A stretch of 11,703 bases of DNA from positions 1 through 11,703 of the forward strand of contig CAZWHW010000040.1 in NCBI GenBank assembly GCA_964633815.1, in the 5' to 3' direction. The DNA comes from CALKZN01 sp964633815. GTDB lineage: Bacteria > Pseudomonadota > Gammaproteobacteria > Arenicellales > Arenicellaceae. Under the pieces are notes generated by a model, which saw nothing but the letters and a program-made list of their open reading frames with translations, was not told where the DNA came from and ran no database searches. Both the position numbers and the translations under genes were made by a program. How positions within the stretch are numbered: the first letter of the stretch is position 1; each line of letters begins with the position of its first letter. Below are positions 1 through 6,931 of this stretch, one piece after another.

Positions 1-289
1 AGTTTATTCTCCGACACTATGTCGGATAACACATTGTCGTTTATTTCTGGATTTTCGCAAAAACCGACTTCTAATATTTTTTATTATTATCATATGGTTA
101 ATCCATTTTTCCTTGTTGGCTAGTCTTGTTAGCCCGACTTGATGTCGGGATAGCAAAATGTCGGTTTTGTTTTGATGAAAATATTTTCTTTATTGTTTTC
201 ATCAAGTTAATCCAGATTTGCTAATATATTATCCCGACAGTCGGTATTTTTTCAAGTCGGATATATCTTTTAAGACATAACTCCAGAGT
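1..289. repeat. Gene-free stretch rich in CCGAC/GTCGG inverted repeats
   Basis: No supported gene lies here. The pentamer CCGAC or its complement GTCGG occurs about nine times (near 11, 21, 64, 134, 144, 160, 234, 240 and 256), mostly as facing pairs. Clear dyads are TCCGACA/TGTCGGA at 10-16/20-26 with a 3-base loop, CCCGAC/GTCGGG at 133-138/144-149 with a 5-base loop, and CCGA/TCGG at 234-237/241-244. None is followed on either strand by a convincing T-run, so these are not textbook terminators, although they sit just downstream of the minus-strand lipid operon. They could be REP-like elements, a degraded repeat family or protein-binding dyads. The stretch is otherwise AT-rich. Confidence 0.6.
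172..205. repeat. 10-bp perfect inverted repeat, possible hairpin
   Basis: TTGATGAAAA at 172-181 faces TTTTCATCAA at 196-205 across a 14-base AT-rich loop. It differs in sequence from the CCGAC/GTCGG dyads around it. It may act as a weak transcription end or mRNA 3' stabiliser for the minus-strand operon that stops at 290, but there is no T-run next to it. Confidence 0.4.
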
Positions 290-1204
290 TTAATAGAACT
301 TTGCTTCACCCTCTGGACGAGTTTTGAATCTTTTATGTGACCATAAATATTGAGCAGGATGCTGGCGGATCATTTTTTCGATGGCTTGGTTCATGGCGGT
401 TGCATCGGTGATTTCATCGCCTGTGCCTGCGTTTTCAATCGGTTCGCCGAGGATGACTTCATAGCCCATGCCCCACCATTTGTAGATGCTGTAGCAAGGG
501 ATGATCACTGCTTTGGTCGCTTGGGCGAATTTGCCAAGTGCGGGAGTTGTGGAAGCCAGTGGATGGAAGAAGGGCACGAACACACCTTTGCGCATGGCAT
601 CTTGGTCTGGTGAATATTGCATTGGCAAGCCTTTGTTGAGCTCGCGCAAAATGCTGCGCAGTGAATCTTTGCGTTCAAACATCACGCCGCCTTCGCAAAA
701 GCGCTGACGTTGATTGATGGCGATTTTGTTGATCAGTGGGTTTTTCATGTATTGATACATGCCAATCATCGGGCGTTCTGCTTGCAGCAATAAGCCTGAA
801 ATTTCCATTGCCATGAAGTGGGGCGCTAGCAGAATGATGTTGCGTTTTTCTCCAAGTGCTTTGTCATAGGCTTCTCTTCCTTTAATGCTGACCAAGCGTT
901 CAAAGCGGCTGCGGTTGATCCACCAGTTGATGGGTGAGGTGAAAATAGCTTGGCCGATGAATAAGAAATGTTGAAAATTGATTTTCTTCAGTTCTGCTAG
1001 GTTTTTCTCTGGGAAACATGCCACTAAGTTTTTTAGGGCAATCTTTCTTCTAGAGCCATACAGAACATAAGCCAATGCGCCAAAGGCATAACCAAACAAG
1101 GTCAAAATTGGCAATGGCAGAAAGGATAATAAACGCAGAATGGCAAGTCCTAACCAGTTTGGCCAGAACTTGATGCCATAATATTCTGAATAATCGTTTT
1201 TCAT
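290..1204 (-). CDS. LPLAT-family lipid A-type acyltransferase (HtrB/LpxL-like)
   Basis: Probable inner-membrane acyltransferase that moves an acyl chain from acyl-ACP to a lipid acceptor. From the ATG at 1204 it has about 304 residues, the usual length for the LpxL/LpxM family. A hydrophobic N-terminal anchor (about 15-50) is followed by a basic RRKIALKNL stretch. The catalytic HX4E motif is H129-FMAM-E134, and the family block SPDQDAMRKGVFVPFF lies near 198-213. The end reads QYLWSHKRFKTRPEG, close to classic HtrB homologues. An in-frame TTG at 1210 is a less likely start. It is the last gene of the ACP-ligase-acyltransferase operon, about 20 bases after the ligase stop. In ordinary LpxL enzymes the donor is housekeeping acyl-ACP; here the donor may be the dedicated ACP encoded upstream. 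The acceptor (lipid A or another lipid) cannot be read from the sequence. Confidence 0.88.
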   Translation of the reverse strand: MKNDYSEYYGIKFWPNWLGLAILRLLSFLPLPILTLFGYAFGALAYVLYGSRRKIALKNLVACFPEKNLAELKKINFQHFLFIGQAIFTSPINWWINRSRFERLVSIKGREAYDKALGEKRNIILLAPHFMAMEISGLLLQAERPMIGMYQYMKNPLINKIAINQRQRFCEGGVMFERKDSLRSILRELNKGLPMQYSPDQDAMRKGVFVPFFHPLASTTPALGKFAQATKAVIIPCYSIYKWWGMGYEVILGEPIENAGTGDEITDATAMNQAIEKMIRQHPAQYLWSHKRFKTRPEGEAKFY

Positions 1205-1223
1205 GCCCAAAGCATAAACGCGT

Positions 1224-3002
1224 TTAGCCTTTTTGTCTGTTCATTGCCTGCATGATGAGCTGCGGGCTGATTTCAATTGCTTGTTGATAGACAATTTCGT
1301 CTTTTTGATACATCTTGCGGCAATAGAAATGGCGTTTTTTGCCACTGGTTGTGCGCGGAATTTCGCGTGATTTGCTCAGCAAGATTTTGCTGATTGGAAA
1401 AGCTTCTTTTGGCATTGCCACTAATAGCTCATCCACTTGCTCTTCGCTGATTGGTTTGTGACGTTCCACCATCACAACAATGTCACTTGTTGGATCATGA
1501 ATGTCAGAATCAAACACGGCAACATGCTCGTGTGAGATGTCCAATAGTTCGGCAAGTTGTTCTTCTAGCGCGCTGACTAAATAGTTCTCACCATTGCGGA
1601 TGATCAAGTTTTTGATGCGTTCTAGGATATATAGCTCACCATCAACAATCATGCCCATGTCGCCTGTGCCTAAACGGCCTTGATCGAAACGATTGACGAG
1701 TTGATCGCCTTCTTCGCCATCCACATAGCCCATTGCAACGGAAGTGCCTGTGATCGCAATTTCACCAGCAATGCCTTCACCTAACACATTGCCTTCTTCA
1801 TCAATGATTTCGATCAGCATGTCTTTGATGGCTGAGCCGCCAGTGCACACTGCCATGGCGGTGCTGGCATCGTAGTCGGCTAGTTTTGGATCATCAAAAA
1901 TGACTTTGTCCAAGATTTTGACTTTCTCGCCCATGCCAACAGAGTCTGCATCCAAATATAGGAAATTGGCTGTGCCTTCTGGGTCGAAAATGCTGGTGAT
2001 GATGGTGGATTCTGCCAAGCCATAGGCTGGGCGAATTTTCTGCGGGGAAATGCCGCAGCTTGAGAATTTGTTGATGAAACCTTCAACGGTCGACACACGA
2101 ATTGGTTCTGCGCCGATATACAGATGCTTCACCTTGTTCAAATCCAGTGTCGGAATGTCTTTGTCTGACACCAAGCGCGTGCAATAGTCAAAACCAAAGT
2201 TCGGCATGGTGGCGATGGAGCAGTTTTCTTCAGCGAGTGTTCTGACCCAGTTGATAGGGCGTTTCACAAACTGCGTTGGTGTCATGATATACAGCGGGAA
2301 GTTGTTGCCAAAGCAAAATAGCACTGTGCCAACAAGGCCCATATCATGAAACAGTGGCAACCAAGTTGCCATGCGTTCGTTGTCATCCATTTTTGAGGCA
2401 AGCTTGATGCCATACACATTCGCCATGATATTTTCATGCGAGATAGACACGGCTTTGTGATCGCCAGTGGATGAACTGGTGGTTTGGAAAAAGGCAATAT
2501 CTTTCTTGGCAGGCACATAGTTGCTAGCAGGCGTTTCGCGCTGTGGCCATTCACCGTTTGGATCTTCGCTCAGGCGCATGATTGTCATGTCCGTTGGAAT
2601 ATCTGCATGGAATTTTTCTTCCAAGCCTTCTTCTAACACCAAAAGGGCAGTTTGCTCAAAGGCATAGCCCCAATGATGAATGCGTTCTGTGAGTGCTTCG
2701 TGGCTGCCCAGTGATAGCGGCATTGGGAAGATCATCGGGATTGCGCCGATAGAAATTGCGCCATAGAAAGCCACTAAGGTTGCATAAGGCGAATGACAAG
2801 CAATCATCACCACGCGATCCTTGCCGTCACCGTCTGATTCAGCTTGAACTTGCTCACCAAAAGCAAAGGCGCGTTGGCTCAAGTTTCTATAGCTGACAGG
2901 AGTGTAGTCTTTGCTGTTTGGATTCCAGCAATGCAGGGCTGAATCACTTTGGGTGTTTTGCGAATGCTCGAGCATCACCTCAAGCAAAGTTGTTGCATTC
3001 AT
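1224..3002 (-). CDS. Fatty acyl-AMP ligase (FAAL-like adenylate-forming enzyme)
   Basis: ANL-superfamily enzyme of 592 residues. It should activate a fatty acid with ATP to acyl-AMP and pass it to a carrier protein rather than to CoA. Visible motifs are the phosphate-binding loop TSSSTGDHK (175-183), WLPLFHDMGLVG (214-225, typical of FAALs), YGLAES (327-332), the TGD motif (446-448), the hinge region LERIKNLIIRNGENY (460-474) and PRTTSGKKRHF near the C-terminus, with catalytic lysine K555 or K556. The FAAL reading rests on the overall motif style and on the carrier protein gene 14 bases upstream; an acyl-CoA or acyl-ACP synthetase of the same fold cannot be excluded. The ATG at 3002 gives a normal N-terminus, although its Shine-Dalgarno sequence is weak, suggesting translation coupled to the ACP gene. 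It sits between the ACP and acyltransferase genes. Confidence 0.88.
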   Translation of the reverse strand: MNATTLLEVMLEHSQNTQSDSALHCWNPNSKDYTPVSYRNLSQRAFAFGEQVQAESDGDGKDRVVMIACHSPYATLVAFYGAISIGAIPMIFPMPLSLGSHEALTERIHHWGYAFEQTALLVLEEGLEEKFHADIPTDMTIMRLSEDPNGEWPQRETPASNYVPAKKDIAFFQTTSSSTGDHKAVSISHENIMANVYGIKLASKMDDNERMATWLPLFHDMGLVGTVLFCFGNNFPLYIMTPTQFVKRPINWVRTLAEENCSIATMPNFGFDYCTRLVSDKDIPTLDLNKVKHLYIGAEPIRVSTVEGFINKFSSCGISPQKIRPAYGLAESTIITSIFDPEGTANFLYLDADSVGMGEKVKILDKVIFDDPKLADYDASTAMAVCTGGSAIKDMLIEIIDEEGNVLGEGIAGEIAITGTSVAMGYVDGEEGDQLVNRFDQGRLGTGDMGMIVDGELYILERIKNLIIRNGENYLVSALEEQLAELLDISHEHVAVFDSDIHDPTSDIVVMVERHKPISEEQVDELLVAMPKEAFPISKILLSKSREIPRTTSGKKRHFYCRKMYQKDEIVYQQAIEISPQLIMQAMNRQKG

Positions 3003-3016
3003 TGTTCTATATGAGA

Positions 3017-3265
3017 CTAAGCAGCTGCTTGCTTCTCTGCAATTAGATTAACAATATCGTTGATTGTGCTGACTTCAGCCGACTCACTGTCAGAGAATTC
3101 AACGTCAAATGCTTGTTCGAAAGAAAGGATCAATTCGATTCGAGCAAATGAATCAAGGCCACTGTCTTCAAGGTTTAATTCGTTGGTGACGTCATCAAGT
3201 GACAGTTTCGCCTTTTCTGCAATTAGTTTTCTGACTTCAAGGCTAATCTCGTTAGTATCGCTCAC
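3017..3265 (-). CDS. Acyl carrier protein
   Basis: Small acidic carrier protein of 82 residues, expected to hold an acyl chain on a 4'-phosphopantetheine arm. The attachment motif is GLDSF at 36-40, with S39 the likely modified serine; a Phe replaces the Leu of the common DSL. Helix-forming segments before and after it (LEVRKLIAEKAKL; RIELILSFEQAFDVEF) match the ACP fold. The start codon is GTG at 3265, supported by GGAG five bases upstream. It is the first gene of the operon with the acyl-AMP ligase and the acyltransferase. No fab genes are nearby, so it is probably a dedicated carrier rather than the housekeeping AcpP. Confidence 0.92.
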   Translation of the reverse strand: MSDTNEISLEVRKLIAEKAKLSLDDVTNELNLEDSGLDSFARIELILSFEQAFDVEFSDSESAEVSTINDIVNLIAEKQAAA

Positions 3266-3319
3266 GTGCGCTCCAAATAGTTTTGATTAGTTAGATAAAT
3301 AATGGTCTATGTTGAACAC

Positions 3320-3356
3320 ATCATTTAGATGATTAATTTAGTTGCGCGATTATCGC
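3320..3356. promoter_or_regulatory. Two short dyads upstream of the ACP-ligase-acyltransferase operon
   Basis: ATCAT/ATGAT (3320-3324 and 3329-3333, 4-base spacer) and GCGAT/ATCGC (3346-3350 and 3352-3356, 1-base centre) lie 55-91 bases upstream of the ACP start. This is where a minus-strand promoter and operator should be. I see no convincing -35/-10 pair, and the regulator is unknown. Confidence 0.3.
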
Positions 3357-3365
3357 AGAAACTTG

Positions 3366-3414
3366 AAAAAATAAGTAGGTTTATTGCTTCGAAGTTTTGC
3401 TTAAAGCACACCTA
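3366..3414 (-). terminator. Probable intrinsic terminator after the SDR gene
   Basis: Read on the minus strand, TAGGT (3414-3410) and TGCTT (3408-3404) pair with AAGCA (3389-3385) and ACCTA (3380-3376), giving a two-part stem. It is followed four bases later by six T residues (3371-3366). It lies directly downstream of the SDR stop at 3421, so the SDR is probably not read into the lipid operon. The stem is interrupted and not GC-rich. Confidence 0.5.
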
Positions 3415-3420
3415 ACATGT

Positions 3421-4197
3421 TCATTCCAAGCCAACTAATGCACGGCCTTCAGGTGTTTTGATGGAAAAGTCGGTGCCTGAAAATTCTTTGCCTTTTTCGG
3501 AGCATAAAAAAGCAATCGCTCTCGCTGGCCATTCAGGCGGGATATGCACCGACCAATCAAGCTGGCTCACAGGGTTGACGCCTGATTCTTTAATTTCAGC
3601 CATCATGTCGGTTGCCACAGTGCCAGGGCTTAAACCCACCGTGGTAATACCGTATTCAAAAGATTCTTTATGTCCTGCCATGGTTAGCATTTTCACAGCT
3701 GCTTTAGAAGTGCAGTAATGGCTCCAGCCCTCTAATGCATTTGAAGCTGCGCCCGAGCTGAGATTCACAATAGTGCCGCTGCTTTGCTTGCGCATTTGCG
3801 GCATCACAGCTCGCATGCCGTTGTAGACACCTTTTATATTAATATCAATCACAGTGGACCATGCTTGTGGGTCAGACTCATCTAAACGTTCAATTGGGTC
3901 GATAACTCCTGCATTGTTAATTAAACAATCAATGCTACCAAATGTTTGGAATGCTTGATTCGCTGCGCTGTCGACATTGTCAAAGTTTGATACATCACAG
4001 GAAATAGCGATTGCTTTGTTTTGATTTTTTTTGTTATTTTTGTTGATTTTGTCTGCAATTTCGTTGATTTTATCTGCAGATCGAGCAATTAAAACAACAT
4101 TTGCACCTTGATCAGAAAATTCAAATGCAGTTGCAGCACCAATGCCACGGCTAGCGCCAGTGATAATAATGGTTTTGTTCTTAAATGAATTGTTCAT
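3421..4197 (-). CDS. Short-chain dehydrogenase/reductase (SDR family)
   Basis: Classical SDR of 258 residues, a normal family length. It is a cytosolic NAD(P)H-dependent oxidoreductase with a Rossmann fold. The dinucleotide motif TGASRGIG is at 13-20, NNAG at 94-97, the catalytic serine in NLSSGA at about 147-148, and YCTSK with Y161 and K165. R39 in LIARS near the end of the second beta strand suggests NADP(H), by general SDR rules. A low-complexity KINKNNKKNQNK insert (about 50-61) lies in the usual alpha-C region. The substrate is not identifiable; 3-oxoacyl reductase-like activity is possible because a carrier protein and ligase lie downstream on the same strand, but an apparent terminator separates them. 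The start is ATG at 4197, with no strong Shine-Dalgarno sequence. Confidence 0.9.
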   Translation of the reverse strand: MNNSFKNKTIIITGASRGIGAATAFEFSDQGANVVLIARSADKINEIADKINKNNKKNQNKAIAISCDVSNFDNVDSAANQAFQTFGSIDCLINNAGVIDPIERLDESDPQAWSTVIDINIKGVYNGMRAVMPQMRKQSSGTIVNLSSGAASNALEGWSHYCTSKAAVKMLTMAGHKESFEYGITTVGLSPGTVATDMMAEIKESGVNPVSQLDWSVHIPPEWPARAIAFLCSEKGKEFSGTDFSIKTPEGRALVGLE

Positions 4198-4549
4198 GTT
4201 TTATGATAGGGTTGTTTAATTGAGGTTCAGATTAAGTGATCAAACAGCACTTTTCAATTGAATTTACTCAATGGGCTTTAGTTGTATTTTGAAGAAAAAT
4301 TTTCCTTTTCAACGAATTGTCGATTTCTCTTGAAAGAAGTCTTATTTAGCCAATTAATATCTTATAAAATTTTTTTGTTAATTTTGCTCAAAGAATTTTA
4401 TTCAAACTAAATATTACAAGGTACAATAAAAAGGTTAATATTCAATTTCTTTAAAATAAATATTAAACTGAGAGTTACAAGAATTAATTACAGCAAAGCA
4501 ATGTAGCTTTGTTTGGTTTTATTTAATACAAAATTTGTAGAGGTAAATA
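4198..4549. other. Divergent AT-rich intergenic region between SDR and cytochrome c
   Basis: This 352-base stretch separates two genes read outward, so it must hold both promoters. It is markedly more AT-rich than the genes and has no open frame worth reporting. I could not pick a convincing -35/-10 pair for either direction. The distinct structures are two dyads close to the cytochrome start, listed separately. Confidence 0.6.
4494..4539 (+). promoter_or_regulatory. Two leader dyads before the cytochrome c start
   Basis: CAAAGC/GCTTTG (4494-4499 and 4506-4511, 6-base loop) is followed by a T-rich run (4512-4524), as in a weak attenuator. TACAAA/TTTGTA (4527-4532 and 4534-4539) is a 13-base palindrome abutting the Shine-Dalgarno sequence AGAGG (4539-4543). 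Either could be an operator or an mRNA hairpin affecting ribosome access. No regulator is suggested by the sequence. Confidence 0.3.
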
Positions 4550-4852
4550 ATGAAAAAATTAATCATTTCTTTGGTTGCAGCCACTGGTTTAGCAAGTATT
4601 AATGTTGCTGTTGCAGGTGATGCGGCGGCAGGTAAAGCAAGAGCGCAAACATGTGCAGGTTGCCATGGCGCAGATGGGATTAGTACTCAACCTGTTTTTC
4701 CTAATTTGAAAGGTCAAAAAGAGGAATATCTTAAAATCGCTTTAAAAGCATATAAAGATGGCACGCGTACAAACAGTCTTATGCAAGGCATGGCATCAGG
4801 CTTGTCTGATGAAGACATCAATAATCTTGCTGCTTATTTCAGCAGTCTATAA
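4550..4852 (+). CDS. Small periplasmic class I cytochrome c
   Basis: Electron-transfer protein of 100 residues with a Sec signal peptide (KK, hydrophobic core, cleavage after AVA at 20-22), giving a mature haem domain of about 78 residues. The haem attachment motif is CAGCH at 35-39 with H39 as proximal ligand; M78 or M81 in the NSLMQGMASGLSDEDI segment is the distal ligand. The C-terminal helix INNLAAYFSSL is typical of cytochrome c4/c5/c553-like monodomain proteins. The start has a good Shine-Dalgarno (AGAGG, six-base spacing). It looks monocistronic: a strong terminator follows and neighbours are unrelated, so its redox partner cannot be inferred. Confidence 0.93.
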   Translation: MKKLIISLVAATGLASINVAVAGDAAAGKARAQTCAGCHGADGISTQPVFPNLKGQKEEYLKIALKAYKDGTRTNSLMQGMASGLSDEDINNLAAYFSSL

Positions 4853-4868
4853 GACATATCATTATTGT

Positions 4869-4886
4869 CTTGATCGAAAGATCAAG
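4869..4886 (+). other. GNRA-tetraloop hairpin after cytochrome c
   Basis: CTTGATC (4869-4875) and GATCAAG (4880-4886) form a perfect 7-bp stem closed by a GAAA tetraloop, 17 bases after the cytochrome stop. It immediately precedes the terminator stem and may protect the mRNA 3' end. Confidence 0.55.
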
Positions 4887-4887
4887 T

Positions 4888-4926
4888 AAAAGCATAGATT
4901 GAGCCAGTTTTGATCTGTGCTTTTTT
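4888..4926 (+). terminator. Intrinsic terminator of the cytochrome c gene
   Basis: AAAAGCATAGAT (4888-4899) pairs with ATCTGTGCTTTT (4913-4924) over 12 positions with one T-G wobble and a 13-base loop. The T-run spans 4921-4926. The A-rich start of the stem could let it work on the minus strand as well. Confidence 0.8.
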
Positions 4927-4971
4927 ATGCCATATGAAAACGAAGCTAGTGTTTTCTTATGCGTATTCTTG

Positions 4972-4977
4972 TATAAA
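4972..4977 (+). promoter_or_regulatory. Possible -10 element of the ABC importer operon
   Basis: TATAAA lies 18 bases before the start codon of the binding-protein gene, between the preceding terminator and the operon. No good -35 is visible at the normal distance, so this is a weak call. A start here would leave a very short leader. Confidence 0.3.
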
Positions 4978-4995
4978 TAGGGTTTGATTTAACTC

Positions 4996-5997
4996 ATGGA
5001 TTTTATGCGAGCATATTTGAGCAAAAATATCGTTTTTAGTGTTATTAGCATCATCATTGCTGTCGTACTTGTGACTCCAACACATGCTGCAGGAAAAAAG
5101 CATGTTGCTATCACACAAATTGTTGAGCATCCCGCTTTAGATGCAGTAAATTCTGGGATACAAGATGAATTGATTGCACAAGGTTTTGTTAAAGGGAAAA
5201 ATCTGAAACTAACGTTTGAAAGTGCTCAAGGTTCAACTGCAACGGCGGCGCAAATTGCCAAAAAGTTTGTAGGAGACTCTCCGGATGTCATGGTGGGCAT
5301 TGCTACACCTTCAGCACAAGCACTAGCAGCATCGGCGCGTGGTATTCCTATAGTATTTGCAGCTGTCACGGACCCAGTTAGCGCGAAATTAGTGAAATCT
5401 ATGCAGGACAATTCAGGTAGTTCTATTACTGGGGTGTCGGATTTATCGCCTATTGATCAACACATGGCGTTGATTAAGCAAGTTGTGCCTAAGACACAAC
5501 GACTCGGAGTAATTTATAATTCGGGAGAAGCAAATTCAGCTAGTTTGGTCGATTTAGTTGCAAAATACGCACCTCAACAGGGATTTAGTTTAGTAAAAGC
5601 CAGTGTTGCTAAAACTTCGGATGTATTGTCCGCTGCTAGATCACTGATTGGCAAAGTCGATGCTATTTATATTCCAACGGATAATACCGTTGTTTCAGCT
5701 TTTGAAGCAGTGGTGAAAGTGTCTCAACAAGCTAACATTCCATTGTTTGCAGCGGATACTGATTCAGTTAAACGAGGTGCAATTGCAGCATTAGGCTTCA
5801 ATTATTATGATCTTGGCCGGCAAACTGGCAAGATGGTTGCAGACATTCTAAAGGGTAAAAAGCCCAGTGAAATTCCTGCACAAGGTGTAACTGATACGGA
5901 ACTTCATGTTAACCCAGCTGCCGCAAAATCGATGAATGTTGAATTGCCTGCAGAATTAATTTCAAGTGCTAAAAAAGTCGTTAAAACTGGCTTTTAA
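4996..5997 (+). CDS. ABC importer substrate-binding protein (COG2984/TrpX-like)
   Basis: Periplasmic binding protein of 333 residues that captures a small solute for the permease and ATPase encoded next to it. An N-terminal signal peptide runs to about residue 31 (hydrophobic VISIIIAVVLV, cleavage after THA). The mature start VAITQIVEHPALDAVNSGIQDEL and the later GVIYNSGEANS and PTDNTVVSAFEAV segments are hallmarks of the ABC_sub_bind family (PF04392). Some relatives bind tryptophan or tyrosine (TrpX); most are uncharacterised, so the substrate is left open. Two in-frame starts exist, ATG at 4996 and at 5005; both keep the signal peptide, and neither has a strong Shine-Dalgarno. It is the first gene of the three-gene operon. 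Confidence 0.9.
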   Translation: MDFMRAYLSKNIVFSVISIIIAVVLVTPTHAAGKKHVAITQIVEHPALDAVNSGIQDELIAQGFVKGKNLKLTFESAQGSTATAAQIAKKFVGDSPDVMVGIATPSAQALAASARGIPIVFAAVTDPVSAKLVKSMQDNSGSSITGVSDLSPIDQHMALIKQVVPKTQRLGVIYNSGEANSASLVDLVAKYAPQQGFSLVKASVAKTSDVLSAARSLIGKVDAIYIPTDNTVVSAFEAVVKVSQQANIPLFAADTDSVKRGAIAALGFNYYDLGRQTGKMVADILKGKKPSEIPAQGVTDTELHVNPAAAKSMNVELPAELISSAKKVVKTGF

Positions 5998-6031
5998 AAT
6001 TACTTTGTAAACGAAACTTTAATCTATTCGT

Positions 6032-6931
6032 ATGTCAACGATCGCATTTTTTGGAGCTATTGAAAGTGGTTTGATTTATAGCTTGGTCGCTTTTGCGGTC
6101 TATTTGTCATTTCGTATTTTAGATTTCCCTGATTTAACCGTAGATGGCAGCTTTCCCATGGGGGCTGCTGTGTGCGCTGTGTTGATTGTTTCTGGTATTA
6201 ATCCTTGGTTTGCTACAGTTGCTGCTTTTTTTGCTAGTTGTTGTGCTGGCATGGTCACAGCATGGCTAAATGTTAAATTAGGAATTTTGAATTTATTAGC
6301 GTCAATTTTGACCATGATTGCTTTGTATTCGATCAATTTACGCATCATGGGCAAGCCTAATATTGCTTTGTTAGGTGAAAAAACAATTCTGAGTCCAACG
6401 GAAACATGGGAATTGCCGTTTTACCTTTCCATACCTTTTGTCTTTACGATGATTACGTTGCTAATTTTTATTGGGCTTTATTGGTTTTTACGTTCACAAA
6501 AAGGTCTAGCCATGCGAGCTACGGGTGCGAATTCAAAAATGGCAAAAGCTCAAGGAATTAATACAGATCGTATGATTATTCTTGGTATGGCTCTTTCCAA
6601 TGGCATGGTCGGCTTAGCCGGCAGCTTGTTTGCTCAAAGCCAAGGCAGTGCTGATGTGGCAATGGGTGTTGGTGTGATAGTGATTGGTTTAGCATCTCTC
6701 ATCGGTGGGGAAGCCTTGCTCACTCCTAAAAATATTTTTCGCGCACTGTGTGCTTGTGTAATTGGCGCAATTATTTATCGTCTTGCCATCGCTTTGGCAC
6801 TCAATAGTGATTTTATTGGTTTGCAAGCACAAGACTTGAACTTGATAACGGCTATTTTGGTTACTTTTGCAATTGTTGCGCCCAAGTTTAAATCAAAATT
6901 TGCAAACAAAGTGAAACCTAACCGTGATTGA
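6032..6931 (+). CDS. ABC importer permease (COG4120-like)
   Basis: Inner-membrane permease of 299 residues with about eight or nine hydrophobic segments across the protein, of the branched-chain amino acid type (BPD_transp_2). The N-terminal FRILDFPDLTVDGSFPMGAA (about 27-46) is the characteristic block of the COG4120 permeases that work with COG2984 binding proteins. The loop RSQKGLAMRATGANSKMAKAQGI (about 154-176) is the expected cytoplasmic coupling helix that contacts the ATPase. The gene starts 34 bases after the binding-protein stop and overlaps the ATPase gene by 8 bases, so translation of the two is probably coupled. Confidence 0.9.
   Translation: MSTIAFFGAIESGLIYSLVAFAVYLSFRILDFPDLTVDGSFPMGAAVCAVLIVSGINPWFATVAAFFASCCAGMVTAWLNVKLGILNLLASILTMIALYSINLRIMGKPNIALLGEKTILSPTETWELPFYLSIPFVFTMITLLIFIGLYWFLRSQKGLAMRATGANSKMAKAQGINTDRMIILGMALSNGMVGLAGSLFAQSQGSADVAMGVGVIVIGLASLIGGEALLTPKNIFRALCACVIGAIIYRLAIALALNSDFIGLQAQDLNLITAILVTFAIVAPKFKSKFANKVKPNRD

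Noticed and set aside
1..123. Open reading frame from the window edge on the plus strand
   Set aside because: About 40 codons with no recognisable domain; it runs through the CCGAC/GTCGG dyads and is more likely chance than a gene tail.
234..289. Intrinsic terminator for the lipid operon
   Set aside because: The dyads at 234-244 and 279-290 are short and no T-run follows them on the minus strand.
350..707. Plus-strand open frames opposite the acyltransferase
   Set aside because: They are antisense to a gene with clear family motifs and have no recognisable domains.
1205..1210. TTG start for the acyltransferase at 1210
   Set aside because: An in-frame ATG two codons later is the more probable start and nothing in the family requires the extra residues.
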